This document shows, one piece after another, positions 22,511 to 32,823 of a stretch of DNA of 64,000 bases. Below the pieces are notes generated by a model. The model was given only the letters and a program-made list of their open reading frames with translations. It ran no database searches and was not told the DNA's origin. The stretch comes from Siderastrea siderea (taxonomy: Eukaryota > Cnidaria > Anthozoa > Scleractinia > Rhizangiidae): NCBI GenBank assembly GCA_964030785.1, contig OZ034975.1:41829069-41893068 (forward strand). Reading direction: 5' to 3'. The position numbers were made by a program, and so were the translations under genes. Position 1 is the stretch's first letter, and each line of letters opens with the position of its first letter.

Positions 22511-23034
22511 TCAGTATTCACCCTCCATTAGGTGGTGTGGTCTCATTGGTGTTTTCCCTGATGTTGTATTCCTTTGCCTTTGTAGACCAGCACACAGGTT
22601 CGTGAGGCCACTTTTTTCACATCTTCCAGCTACTGTTCTATGTTTCCAGTAACTTCTTTGGGGATGTGAGAGCGCTCCTTCATACCAGGTGGGTTTTTTC
22701 AAGTCGTGATTTTTCTTCGTGTAATTTTTCAAATGACTGGAGGGCTCGTTGCTTTGATATTGTGGCCAAGTTCTTTGAGCAACATGTGCATCTGCATGAC
22801 TTTGTTTCCACAAAGCTTCGAGAGAAGCTCTTAATTGAAGCCGTTGGTTTTTCTTTTCATAAGCACTTTGCTTTTCCTGAAGGTGTAACTTTGGAGCACC
22901 TCACTGAAACGCTTGCCAAGGTTTTCTTTGCAAATTTTTTCATAGGTAGAAAATATTATTTCTCCAATAGCTTTAAGCTCTCCTTTAGTTGGTTGGACCT
23001 TTTTTAGGACATGATTTGTTGATGTGTTTTTCAT
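22511..23034 (-). pseudogene. possible continuation of the decayed coding fragment
   Basis: Two minus-strand open segments (23034-22831 and 22813-22511) with lysine-rich helical composition are separated by stops. They lie on the same strand as the fragment at 20789-22008 and may be its 5' part. No domain recognised. Confidence 0.3.
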
Positions 23035-23089
23035 GTCACTGAAAGGGCCCTTGTACTTATGGCGATTTTGTTTGCTTTCAGGAAATGCT

Positions 23090-26000
23090 TCGCTTAGAGG
23101 GGACTGTTTGGTGACCTTAGATTAATAGGTACATATGAACGCATGATTCTTATTAGGCAGGACTGTCTGGGGACTTTACATTAACACGTACATATGTACG
23201 CATGATTCATATGAGGCAGGACTGTTTCTTGACCTTAGATTAATACGTGCATGTGTACCCGTGATTCATGTACATGTAAGGCAGGACTGTTTGGTAACCT
23301 TAGATTAATACGTACATATGTACGCATGATTCTTATAAGGCAGGACTGTTTGGTAACATTAGATTAATACGTACATGTGTACGCATGATTCTTATAAGGC
23401 AGGACTGTGTGGTGACATTAGATTAATACGTACATGTGTACGTATGATTCATATCAGGCAGGACTGTTTGGTGACATTAGATTAATACGTACATGTGTAC
23501 GCATGATTCTTATAAGGCAGGACTGTTTGGTGACATAAGATTAATACGTACATGTCTACGCATGATTCTTATAAGGCAGAACTGTTTGGTGAATTTAGAT
23601 TGATACGTACATGTGTACGCATGTTTCGTATAAGGCAGGACTGTGTGGTGACTTTAGATTAATACGTACATGTGTACGCATGATTCATATCAAGCAGGAC
23701 TGTCTGCTGACTTTAGATTAATACGTACATGTGTACGCATGATTCATATCACGCGGGACTGTCTGCTGACTTTAGATTAATACGTACATGTGTACGCATG
23801 ATTCATATCAGGCAGGACTGTCTGCTGACTTTAGATTAATACGTACATGTGTACGCATGATTCTTATAAGGTAGGACTGTTTGGTGACATTAGATTAATA
23901 CGTACATATGTACGCATGATTCATATAAGGCAGGACTGTTTGGTGACATTACATTAATACGTACATGTGTACGTATGATTCATATAAGGCAGGACTGTCC
24001 GGTGACTTTAGATTAATACGTACATGTGTACGCATGATTCATATCAGGCAGGACTGTTTCTTGACCTTAGATTAATACGTACATGTGTACGCATGATTCT
24101 TATAAGGCAGGACTGTTTGGTGACATTAGATTAGTACGTACATGTGTACGCATGATTCTTATAAGGCAGGACTGTTTGGTGACATTAGATTAATACGTAC
24201 ATGTGTACGCATGATTCTTATAAGGCAGGACTGTTTGGTGACATTAGATTAATACGTACATGTGTACGCATGATTCATATAAGGCAGGACTGTTTCTTGA
24301 CCTTAGATTAATACGTACATGTGTACGCATGATTCTTATAAGGCAGGACTGTTTGGTGACATTAGATTAATACGTACATATGTACGCATGATTCATATAA
24401 TGCAGGACTGTTTGGTGACCTTAGATTAATACGTACATGTGTACGCATGATTCATATAAGGCAGGACTGTCCGGTGACTTTAGATTAATACGTATATGTG
24501 TACGCATGATTCATATCAGGCAGGACTGTCTGGTGACTTTAGATTAATACGTACATGTGTACGCATGATTCATATAAGGCAGGACTGTTTCTTGACCTCA
24601 GATTAATACGTACATGTGTACGCATGATTCTTATGAGGCAGGACTGTGTGGTGACTTTAGATTAATACGTACATGTGTACGCATGATTCATATAAGGCAG
24701 GACTGTTTGGTGACCTTAGATTAATACGTACATGTGTACGCATGATTCATATAAGGCAGGACTGTTTCTTGACCTTAGATTAATACGTACATGTGTACGC
24801 ATGATTCATATCAGGCAGGACTGTTTGGTGACCTTAGATTAATACTTACATATGTGCGCATGATTTTTATAAGGCACGACTGTCTCGTGAATTTACATTA
24901 ATTAATACGTACATATGTACCCATGATTATGAGGCAGGACTGCTTCGTGACCTTAGATTAATACGTATATATGTACGCGTGATTCTTATAAAGCGGGACT
25001 GTTTGGTCACTTTAATACGTACATATGTACGCGTTACTCGTATAAGACAGGACCGTTTGGTGACTGTAGATTAATACGTACATATGTACGCGTGACTTAT
25101 ATAAGGCAGGACTATTTGGTAACCTTAGATTAATACATACACATGTACGCATAATTCTTATAAGGCAGAACTGTTTGGTGACATTAAATTTGGTACATGT
25201 GTACGCATGATTTATATAGGGTAGGACTGTTTGGTGACTTTAGATTAATACGTACATATGTACTCATCGTTCATATCAAGCAGGACTGTTTGGTGACCAA
25301 AAGCTTAATACGTACATATGTACGTGTGCTTGTTATAAGGAAGGACTCTTTGGTGACTTTAGATTAATGAGTACATATGTATGCATGATTGATATGAGGC
25401 AGTACTGTTTGGTAACCTTAGATTAATACGTACATATGTACGCATGATTCATATAAGGCAGGACTATTTGGAGACCTTAGATTAATACGTACATATGTAC
25501 GCATGATTCATATCAGGCAGGACTATTTGGTTACCTTAGATTAATACGTACATATGTACGCATGATTCATATCAGGCAGGACTATTTGATTACCTTAGAT
25601 TAATACGTACATATGTACGCATGATTCTTATAAGGCAGGACTGTTTGGTGCATTTAGATTAATACGTACATATGTACGCATGATTCTTATAAAGCAGGAC
25701 TGTTTGGTGAATTTAGATTAATACGTACATGTGTACGCATGATTCTTATAAGGCAGGACTGTTTGGTGAGGACTGTTTGGTGAGGACTGTAAGGCAGGAC
25801 TGTTTCGGTTACGTACATATGTACACATGATTCTTATAAGGCAGGACTGTTTGGTGAATTCAGATTCATACGTACATGTGTACGCATGATTCTTATAAGG
25901 CAGGACTGTTTGGTGAATTTAGATTAATACGTACATGTGTACGCATGATTCATATAAGGCAGGACTGTTTCATGACTTAAGATTAATACGTACATGTGTA

Positions 26001-26962
26001 CGCATGATTGATATAGGTTAGGACTTTTTGGTGACTTTAGATTAATACGTACATGTGTACGCATGATTGATATAGGTTAGGACTATTTGGAGACCTTAGA
26101 TTAATACGTACATATGTACGCATGATTCATATCAGGCAGGACTATTTGATTACCTTAGATTAATACGTACATATGTACGCATGATTCTTATAAGGCAGGA
26201 CTGTTTGGTGCATTTAGATTAATACGTACATATGTAGGCATGGTTCATATCAGGCAGGACTGTTTCTTGACCTTAGATTAATACTTACTTATGTGCGCAT
26301 GATTCTTATAAGGCAGGACTGTCTCGTGACTTTACATTAAAACGTACATATGTACGCATGATTCATATCAGGCAGGACTTTTTGGTGACTTTAGATTAAT
26401 ACGTACATATGTACGCATGATTCACATGAGGCAGGACTGCCTGGTGACTTTAGGTTAATACGTACATGTGTACGCATAGTTCAAATGTGGCGGGACTGTT
26501 AGGTGAGGTTAGATATTACGTACATGTGTACGAATTAGTCCGAAAAGGAAGGAATGTCTGGCGACTTTAAATTAATAGGTACATGTTTACCCATGATTCA
26601 TATAAGGCAGGACTATTTTGTGACATTAGATTAAGACGTACGTATGGACGCATAATTCATATGTGGCGGGATTGTTAGGTGACCTTAGATTAATACATAC
26701 ATGTGTGCGCATGATTAATATAAGGCAGGACTGTTTGGTGACTTTAGATTAATACGTACATGTCTACCCGTGATTCATATAAGGCGGGACGGTTTGGTGA
26801 CTTGAGATTAATACGTTAATATGTACGCGTGGTTCATATAAGGCAGAACTGCTTGGTGACTTTAGATTAAAACGTAGATGTGAACGCTTGATTTTTATAA
26901 GACAGGACTTATTGGTGACTTTAGATTAATACGTATATATGTACGTATGATTCACTGAAGGT
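23090..26962. repeat. 59 bp tandem satellite array, about 65 copies
   Basis: A unit of 59 bp recurs head to tail for 3.9 kb. Its consensus has a core ACGTACATRTGTACG; with R=A the central 14 bases CGTACATATGTACG are a perfect palindrome. The core is followed by CATGATTC, then a TATAAGGCAGGACTGT segment and a variable TTGGTGAC / TTCTTGACC / CTGCTGAC segment, then TTAGATTAAT. Copies are most uniform in the middle (about 23600-24800) and more degenerate at both edges, as expected for unequal exchange. All frames contain stops, so it does not encode a repeat protein. Confidence 0.97.
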
Positions 26963-29342
26963 AGGTCGTAAGTTTTTGGACTACTTTTAAACTCACATCC
27001 TTGGAAAATGGTACCTTCTTTATCGGACAATCAGATTAAATTTCATGCAGGGAATGTCTCATGAAGCCCGCAATCTTCTTAACTACGAAGCTAGTATTGT
27101 AGTCGCGTGTGTAAATGTGTGTTGAAAATAATTAAATGTTAATGAGGTATTTCCTTATCAATATCTTGCTTGTTGTAAGACTTTCAATGTTTATTAGTAG
27201 GCATAATGTAACATGAACAGGGGTAAACAGGACTGTTCTCCAGTATAATATTATAAATCGGATGCTATTGACATTTAAAGTGGTTTTTGCCAGTGTTGTT
27301 TTTCTGGCGTTTGCAGTTGAACTGAAGTGTAAATAATAGAAAAACCACACTTCGTTCAGTTATTGTGATTGTTAAGTGGTCAATTTGCGGCAAGGAAATA
27401 CGATCCCTCGCCGGTATTGAATGTGTTCGATCCAACCCAGTGTTTTTAGCACGCCACGCTGGCTTTGAACAGTAGGTTTATGCAGGCGTTTATAGTTTGC
27501 TTAGTATGCTTATCAAGGAATCACACGCGCACATGTTTTCAGAAGTTAGCTCGTGGAAAAACTAAAGCATCATTTTCTGTGAACATTTTTTCTTGATCTT
27601 TACGATGAGTAATGTGCGACTCCTCCCCAGTATTCGAGAGTGTAAAAATCCTAAAAAAAGGAATTAAGGTCACCTTGGTATTCGTTCCAGTCCTTCCCTC
27701 CCCCTCCCCACCTTCTACTGTCTATAGGCGACCACTAAGCATCATGTTGTTTGGGGGGAGGGGTGGGGACTTGTCAATTACAATTTTGACGGCTGCATAT
27801 GTCTGACTGCCGACGCGCTCCGGGTTCATAGAGGGAGCTGCGTGCTTTCCTTACCATGGCTCAACGAATCTTTTTTGGAGCTTTGAAAACCATCGCTGGA
27901 GAGTTATGCAAAGCTTTCTATGGCTGTGTTTAATTCGTTCAAGAATGGCTTCGTGGCATATAAACAACAAAAATTGAGTTCCGCCGCACGGAGTTGGAAT
28001 TATTCTGTTTGCCTTTGCCACGTGGGTCGAACGGCTGAAAGCAGTAAAACTCGGCAAGAACAGAAATTACGAATGAGGTTACCTTTAAAAGGAAAACCAG
28101 TAACCTGGCTTTTGCAAATGAAATGCCATCATTACGGTTAAAGATCTGAATTTGGAATGTTGTGATAACTGGCTTTGTGTGATATCCGCCAGGGAATGGC
28201 GTCAAATTCGCAAAGGTAAGCACATTTTTTATAGCTTTGTAAGTACTCGATCTAACTAAATTGATGGTACTGGACAACACAAAACATTGCCATTGTTGTG
28301 ATACATTAACTTTAATTTAAAGAGAAGCCTCAAAAACTATGAAAATTTGTAAGCTTTAAATCTGTAAATTATTCTTTCGCGAAAAACACTTGGCGCCAAG
28401 TTATCGAATGTAATGGCGACCTATCAAGCTTTTTCCACTGTTCAAAAAGCATATAAATACATCGACGCTTGAAAATTATCACTTCATTTTTTCCTCCAAT
28501 AATATCTTTTGTATTTCAACCGCCGGTCACATTAAGCTAGAGCAAAAAAGTAGTCAATAAAAGCGTGTTTGCCGGTTTTGTTGGAAATGCATGTCGGCAC
28601 GCGGTCGGGTATGACAATGTTTATATAACGGGAATCCTTATTATTTGACGTTTTCAAATTGAGAAGGAAGAAAAATGACCTTACCCGAATCCTCAAACTG
28701 CGCCTCTTAATTATCATTAGGAATTAAAAACTCTGCACATTAGGTGGCCGTGCAAGTAAAAATCTTTAACTGATATTTTGACCGTGAAATCAAATGTCCT
28801 GCCGTAGGTCTGTTAACAACGATTAACACCGATCAGCGAAACCTCGGCAAAGACCGCCTTGTCTCGCTGCCGAATTTTTTGAGCGGATTTATATTTACAA
28901 AACAGCTTGGAAGATAGCTTGACGAAGTTTTTTTTTTCTTTAACTAGGTTTTGTTTATCCGTACCTTGTTTTGCTTCAGTGCATTTGATCTGACGCTGAT
29001 ATTAGCTTGAAACAACCAAAAACTAAGTGCCTCAATCACTATCGGTAGAAAACGTTTTTCTGGCGAGGATGGATTAAAGCGCGAATAAGCGAAATACTCA
29101 AACAGCTATTTTCTTGCAATTCACGGTTTTTTGAACTTTTTCTTTTCTTTCTTTTTTTAAATTTATATTACTGCGGACAAGGTTTTTCGCCTTTGTTTAC
29201 TGCAGCGGTACGTTCTGGAGAAACAAATAGGCAAATAACTCATGTAAACGTATTTACCAGCTACTGATTTGGACTTTTGTCCCTTAAAAAAGTGAGATAG
29301 AAAGTTTGAGAGCAAACGTTCGATAAAAGTCACGAGAAGTCA
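26963..29342. other. gene-poor stretch
   Basis: No protein gene recognised. A short open stretch beginning ATG near 28194 ends at a donor-like CAAAG|GTAAGC, which might be a 5' exon, but no matching downstream exon was found. A (G)n/(C)n-rich pair near 27690-27765 could fold back. Confidence 0.4.
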
Positions 29343-29412
29343 ATCCCTGGCGGTCACCCATCCAAGCACTAACCCCGCCGAACATGGCTTAATTCTGCTA
29401 ATCGGAAGCGAT
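29343..29412 (-). pseudogene. 5S rRNA-derived fragment
   Basis: On the minus strand the segment contains AATTAAGCC, GGGGTTAGTGCTTGG and ATGGGTGACCGCC, which match the 3' half of metazoan 5S rRNA including the internal promoter region. The 5' half of the gene is not present, so it is a pseudogene or the head of a 5S-derived SINE. Confidence 0.75.
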
Positions 29413-29576
29413 GTCTTCATTTATATGGTAGACGTTCTGTTATTTCCCACTTATATTTTCTCAAGTAAAATAGGCATTTAAAAACCAGGAAAAAGACGAA
29501 AATGGAAAGCAAAAGGTAAATATTTGAAGTAATTGAATTCCATGATCAAGATACCACAAGTTTTCCTGCCCGTACA

Positions 29577-29634
29577 AGCGAAGTTAAGCCCAGTCCGGCG
29601 GGGTTAGTACTTGGTTGGGTGACCGGCCCGGGAA
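29577..29634 (+). pseudogene. 5S rRNA-derived fragment
   Basis: Contains AAGTTAAGCC, GGGGTTAGTACTTGG and TGGGTGACC, again the 3' half of 5S rRNA with the internal promoter blocks. It lies about 165 bp from the other fragment, in the opposite orientation. The 3' end of 5S is lost after GGGAACATTG. Confidence 0.75.
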
Positions 29635-29639
29635 CATTG

Positions 29640-30899
29640 AATTATCATATGACCCGTACGGACCCGCGCGCAATTTCCTTGGAAAACCATATGAAAAAAA
29701 GTCCCGTATGAAGGCCGTACGCCTCGCTCTAGCAGGGCCGGAAAAAGCCGTACGGCCCTACTAGAAAAGCGTACGGCCCCGCTACTGCCGCAAGATGACG
29801 GGATTGGAACCAGTTGATTCCACAGCTTTGAATTCAGATGAACGATAGTTAAGATTTTTCTAAAAAGCAAAGAATTTCCAACATGTTTATTAAAACTTTA
29901 CTATCCAGAAAGCGATGTAGTTTGCAGGCGCAAAAATTAAAACAAAACATGTTTAAACTTGGCAAATGATGAAGAAATACTCCTGACAACAACAATAAAA
30001 TCGAACTAAAAGCCGTCAAAAATTGAAACAACATAATCGGACAAAGACGTATTCTGGTTTGAAGTCATGATAAACATTGAAGAAAAAATGCAAATGCGAA
30101 GTAAACTCAAATTTCTTTTTCTGCTGCGTAATTTTTAAATCACAACAAACAAAATGCGAGTACATGTTTACGACTAACCTGGCAATGACACAGTTTCCCG
30201 CTTGTTTTCATGAAGCATTTTAAGCACAATTTGGACATCAACTGTAATGCAGAGCTCAACATCGTCGAGGAACTAACGAATTCAAGGACTAAGCAGCAAC
30301 AGCAGACGTTCATGAATCCTACGATCCGTGGTAAACTAAACAACTTGAAGCTGAAGGGAAACGAAGCGTAGCAAAATCCTGAACTGCCTGTACAATCCCT
30401 TTCCAAGTTTTATGTAGTTTCATAAATTAAGATCTAATGTTGTTTTTAACATCCAAAATCCTTGGCGGAAAATTAATTAATCCTCTCGTTCAAACCAACT
30501 GTGAATTTCGGCTCAGAAGAAACGTCGCTAAGTTGTTCAATCAGGATACATTCAGTCTTCGCTGAGAGACGAGCACGACTAGCCGAAACGTCGTGCAAAT
30601 TCTTTGTTGTAGTCCTTCATAAACGTTTCCTTTGCAATTTCTACTAACTGTAATCATGTACGAGGAATTTAGTCGGATTTAAATCTTCTTGGAATGGAGC
30701 TAAAACTCGGAAATTTGGTTGACAATTTTAACAGAAGTTCAAAAAGTTTGTGCGCACATCGCAGTTCAAATGCACTTTACTGGATTCCCAAACAAATTAC
30801 AAGCTACCATTGGCTTTTCAAAATGCGCGCGAAACGGGCCGCCGCGTCTGTATCCACGAAAGAAAGACAAAAAAAATTCAGTGGTCATATGATAAAATG
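29640..30899. other. no intact gene; possible retroelement tail
   Basis: GC-rich copies of CGTACGGC occur at about 29655-29790. Near 30555-30600 the motif CCGAAACGTC resembles the 3' tails of the Penelope-like copies elsewhere in this window, but no endonuclease coding sequence was recognised upstream of it. Confidence 0.35.
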
Positions 30900-30955
30900 C
30901 TTATTGACTGAGTTAGGTCGGGCCGGACGGGAAAATATTTGGCTCTCGGTCAGGA

Positions 30956-30986
<31 letters not shown>

Positions 30987-30998
30987 TCCTGACCTCGA

Positions 30999-31040
<42 letters not shown>
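30900..31040. repeat. palindromic MITE
   Basis: Almost the whole 141 bp pairs with itself: outer arms CTTATTGACTGAG / CTCAGTCAATAAG, then a longer inner arm containing CCGGACGGGAAAATATTTGG and its complement, with a loop around 30975. This would form a strong hairpin. Confidence 0.8.
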
Positions 31041-31046
<6 letters not shown>

Positions 31047-31837
31047 TTATTACCTTAGCTTATTCGCAAATAAAGTTCATTCGTAAAAAAGAGTTTTTTT
31101 TTGGTACACTACAGGTTACGATTAATGAGATATTTAGCTCTACTTTTATTCCCGGTCGAGCTTATTCGCTTATTGCACAGGTTGTTTTTCGCCGCCGTAG
31201 GCGATCAAATTGTGAACAATCTACGGCTTGAAGTTAAAGCAAAACTCTTTTATAAACAACATATTCCGGACAATCTTAGGTGGAAAAACTGTTCTTCTTC
31301 TCAATTAGTAAACAAACTTTCCTATTAGGGGTATTAGGGAGCGAAAAAAATGCTAACAGTTTGACCACAGCTCGACCGATAAAGAATTGCTGCTAAATGC
31401 AGCTTGTTGTCCTTATGAAATAGATTATAATCTCGCACTTTCAAACAGTTAGTTTAAAACAAAGCGAGTCTCTCTTTTTTACTGAAATGTAGTTTCAGAC
31501 AACGCTGATTATTATCTTTGCTCGAAGTATTCTGTTGGGAAAAGCAGATTTACGGAACGGGAAACAAAAACGCTCACGGTTTTCACCGGGGCGCTCGATC
31601 GCTCGATCGATCGATCCGCGATCGGACGGGCTGCGAACTCTTACATTTGAAAAATATCGGCCCCCAAAACAAAATCCATGTCGTCTTGTTGCTTAATTGA
31701 AAGAATTTACAAACAAGACTTTGCCTGAATAATTTTTTTCTTGAAAGATTCACCAAATGAATACATTTCGCCCTCGGTATTTTTTTCCATAATGGCTGCC
31801 AAGTACGAAACATCATTGTTTGCGAAGTTTGGTGACA

Positions 31838-32042
31838 CTTGTACTTAATAAACGAAAGACCTACCTTTTGTCCTTGTTAATCACATTTTTCGTACTTAAT
31901 AAGTACAAGAGATGTACTTAATAAGAGGAAAATGCAATCTTTGTACGTAATAATCGAAGATAATGGTCTTTTCTGCAAAATAAGTACACTTGCCCTGCAG
32001 GATGTGTTTATTAAGTACAAGAAACGGTACCTGTGCTTAATA
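31838..32042. repeat. cluster of TACTTAATAAGTA-type palindromes
   Basis: At least five copies of (G)TACTTAATAA or its complement occur within 200 bp, several joined as TACTTAATAAGTA. They look like degenerate simple repeats. Further on, two segments at about 32103-32165 and 32321-32382 are diverged direct copies about 219 bp apart. Confidence 0.5.
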
Positions 32043-32522
32043 GACGGTCAATTTTGGACTCCGAAAACAATTTGACACTCCGGAAACAAAGTGACTCTTG
32101 TTAAAACTGTTTTTTGAAGCTTTTCGGATAAAATAGGTTTAAACCGACACTGCTTCGCGCTAGCTTACAGTTTCTTAAATAACATTTACATTCCGTTCTC
32201 CAACTAGCGACCAGCAAGATTGAAAACAAACAAACAAACACCAAACACGCTTTAAATTATGGCATAAGTGTTGCGATGGCGAAGTAATCTGTATAAAGTT
32301 AGCCGCTTTGAGGAACGCACAAAACTGTTTTCGGAAGCTTCTCAGATAAAATAGCTTTAAACCGACAACTGCTTCGCTTAAAATATTATTACTGTTGAAA
32401 ACTTCTAGGACAAGAAAGTCGAGAATTGCACAAAGAGATGGACCCGACAGTCAAAATTGAAAGCAATTATCCAGCCATTCGAACCCAAGACCCTGACTTC
32501 TATATTTCTATAGTTGTGTCAC

Positions 32523-32640
32523 ATTTCTGGTAGCCAGATATTGAATAAAGGGGAACAAGTGACCCTAAACTGCACAGCTGATGGTTGTCCACCGCGCATC
32601 AGTCACCTGGTGAAGACTTTAAATAAGGGCTACTGTAAAC
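32523..32640 (+). pseudogene. decayed Ig-domain exon of the RTK gene
   Basis: One plus-strand frame reads HISGSQILNKGEQ followed by VTLNCTADGCPP, which aligns with the start of the third exon of the downstream gene (60513-60779: VTISGD... then LTCTADGVPPP). It keeps the first Ig cysteine but loses the Trp and the second Cys region and runs into a stop. It lies 55 bp upstream of the transmembrane exon, where the last Ig exon of a receptor would be expected. Confidence 0.7.
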
Positions 32641-32694
32641 AAATTGTTGGCTTTTGCTGAGGGGTATTAGTTTTATGCCTTTATTCGTACTCAG

Positions 32695-32823
32695 ACTCTC
32701 CAACAGCTGTTCCATCTGAACCAGAAGCTCTCAACAAAGACGTTATATATGGACCCGTCATTGGAGTTCTGGCCGTCCTGTTGATTTCATTTGTAATATG
32801 CTTGGTGATAAAACACCGGAGAG
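32695..32823 (+). CDS. RTK exon: stalk and transmembrane helix
   Basis: Acceptor ...GTACTCAG, donor GAG|GTAAAA. After a short stalk ([15 protein letters not shown]) comes a hydrophobic helix of about 22 residues ([18 protein letters not shown]), then the basic stop-transfer KHRR. Enters in phase 1. Confidence 0.85.

Noticed and set aside
23090..26962. CRISPR-like array
   Set aside because: The repeats are contiguous 59 bp units without unique spacers, in an animal genome. It is a satellite.
28194..28216. Possible first coding exon of the RTK gene ending at a GTAAGC donor
   Set aside because: It has no signal-peptide character, and no connecting exon to the transmembrane exon was found.
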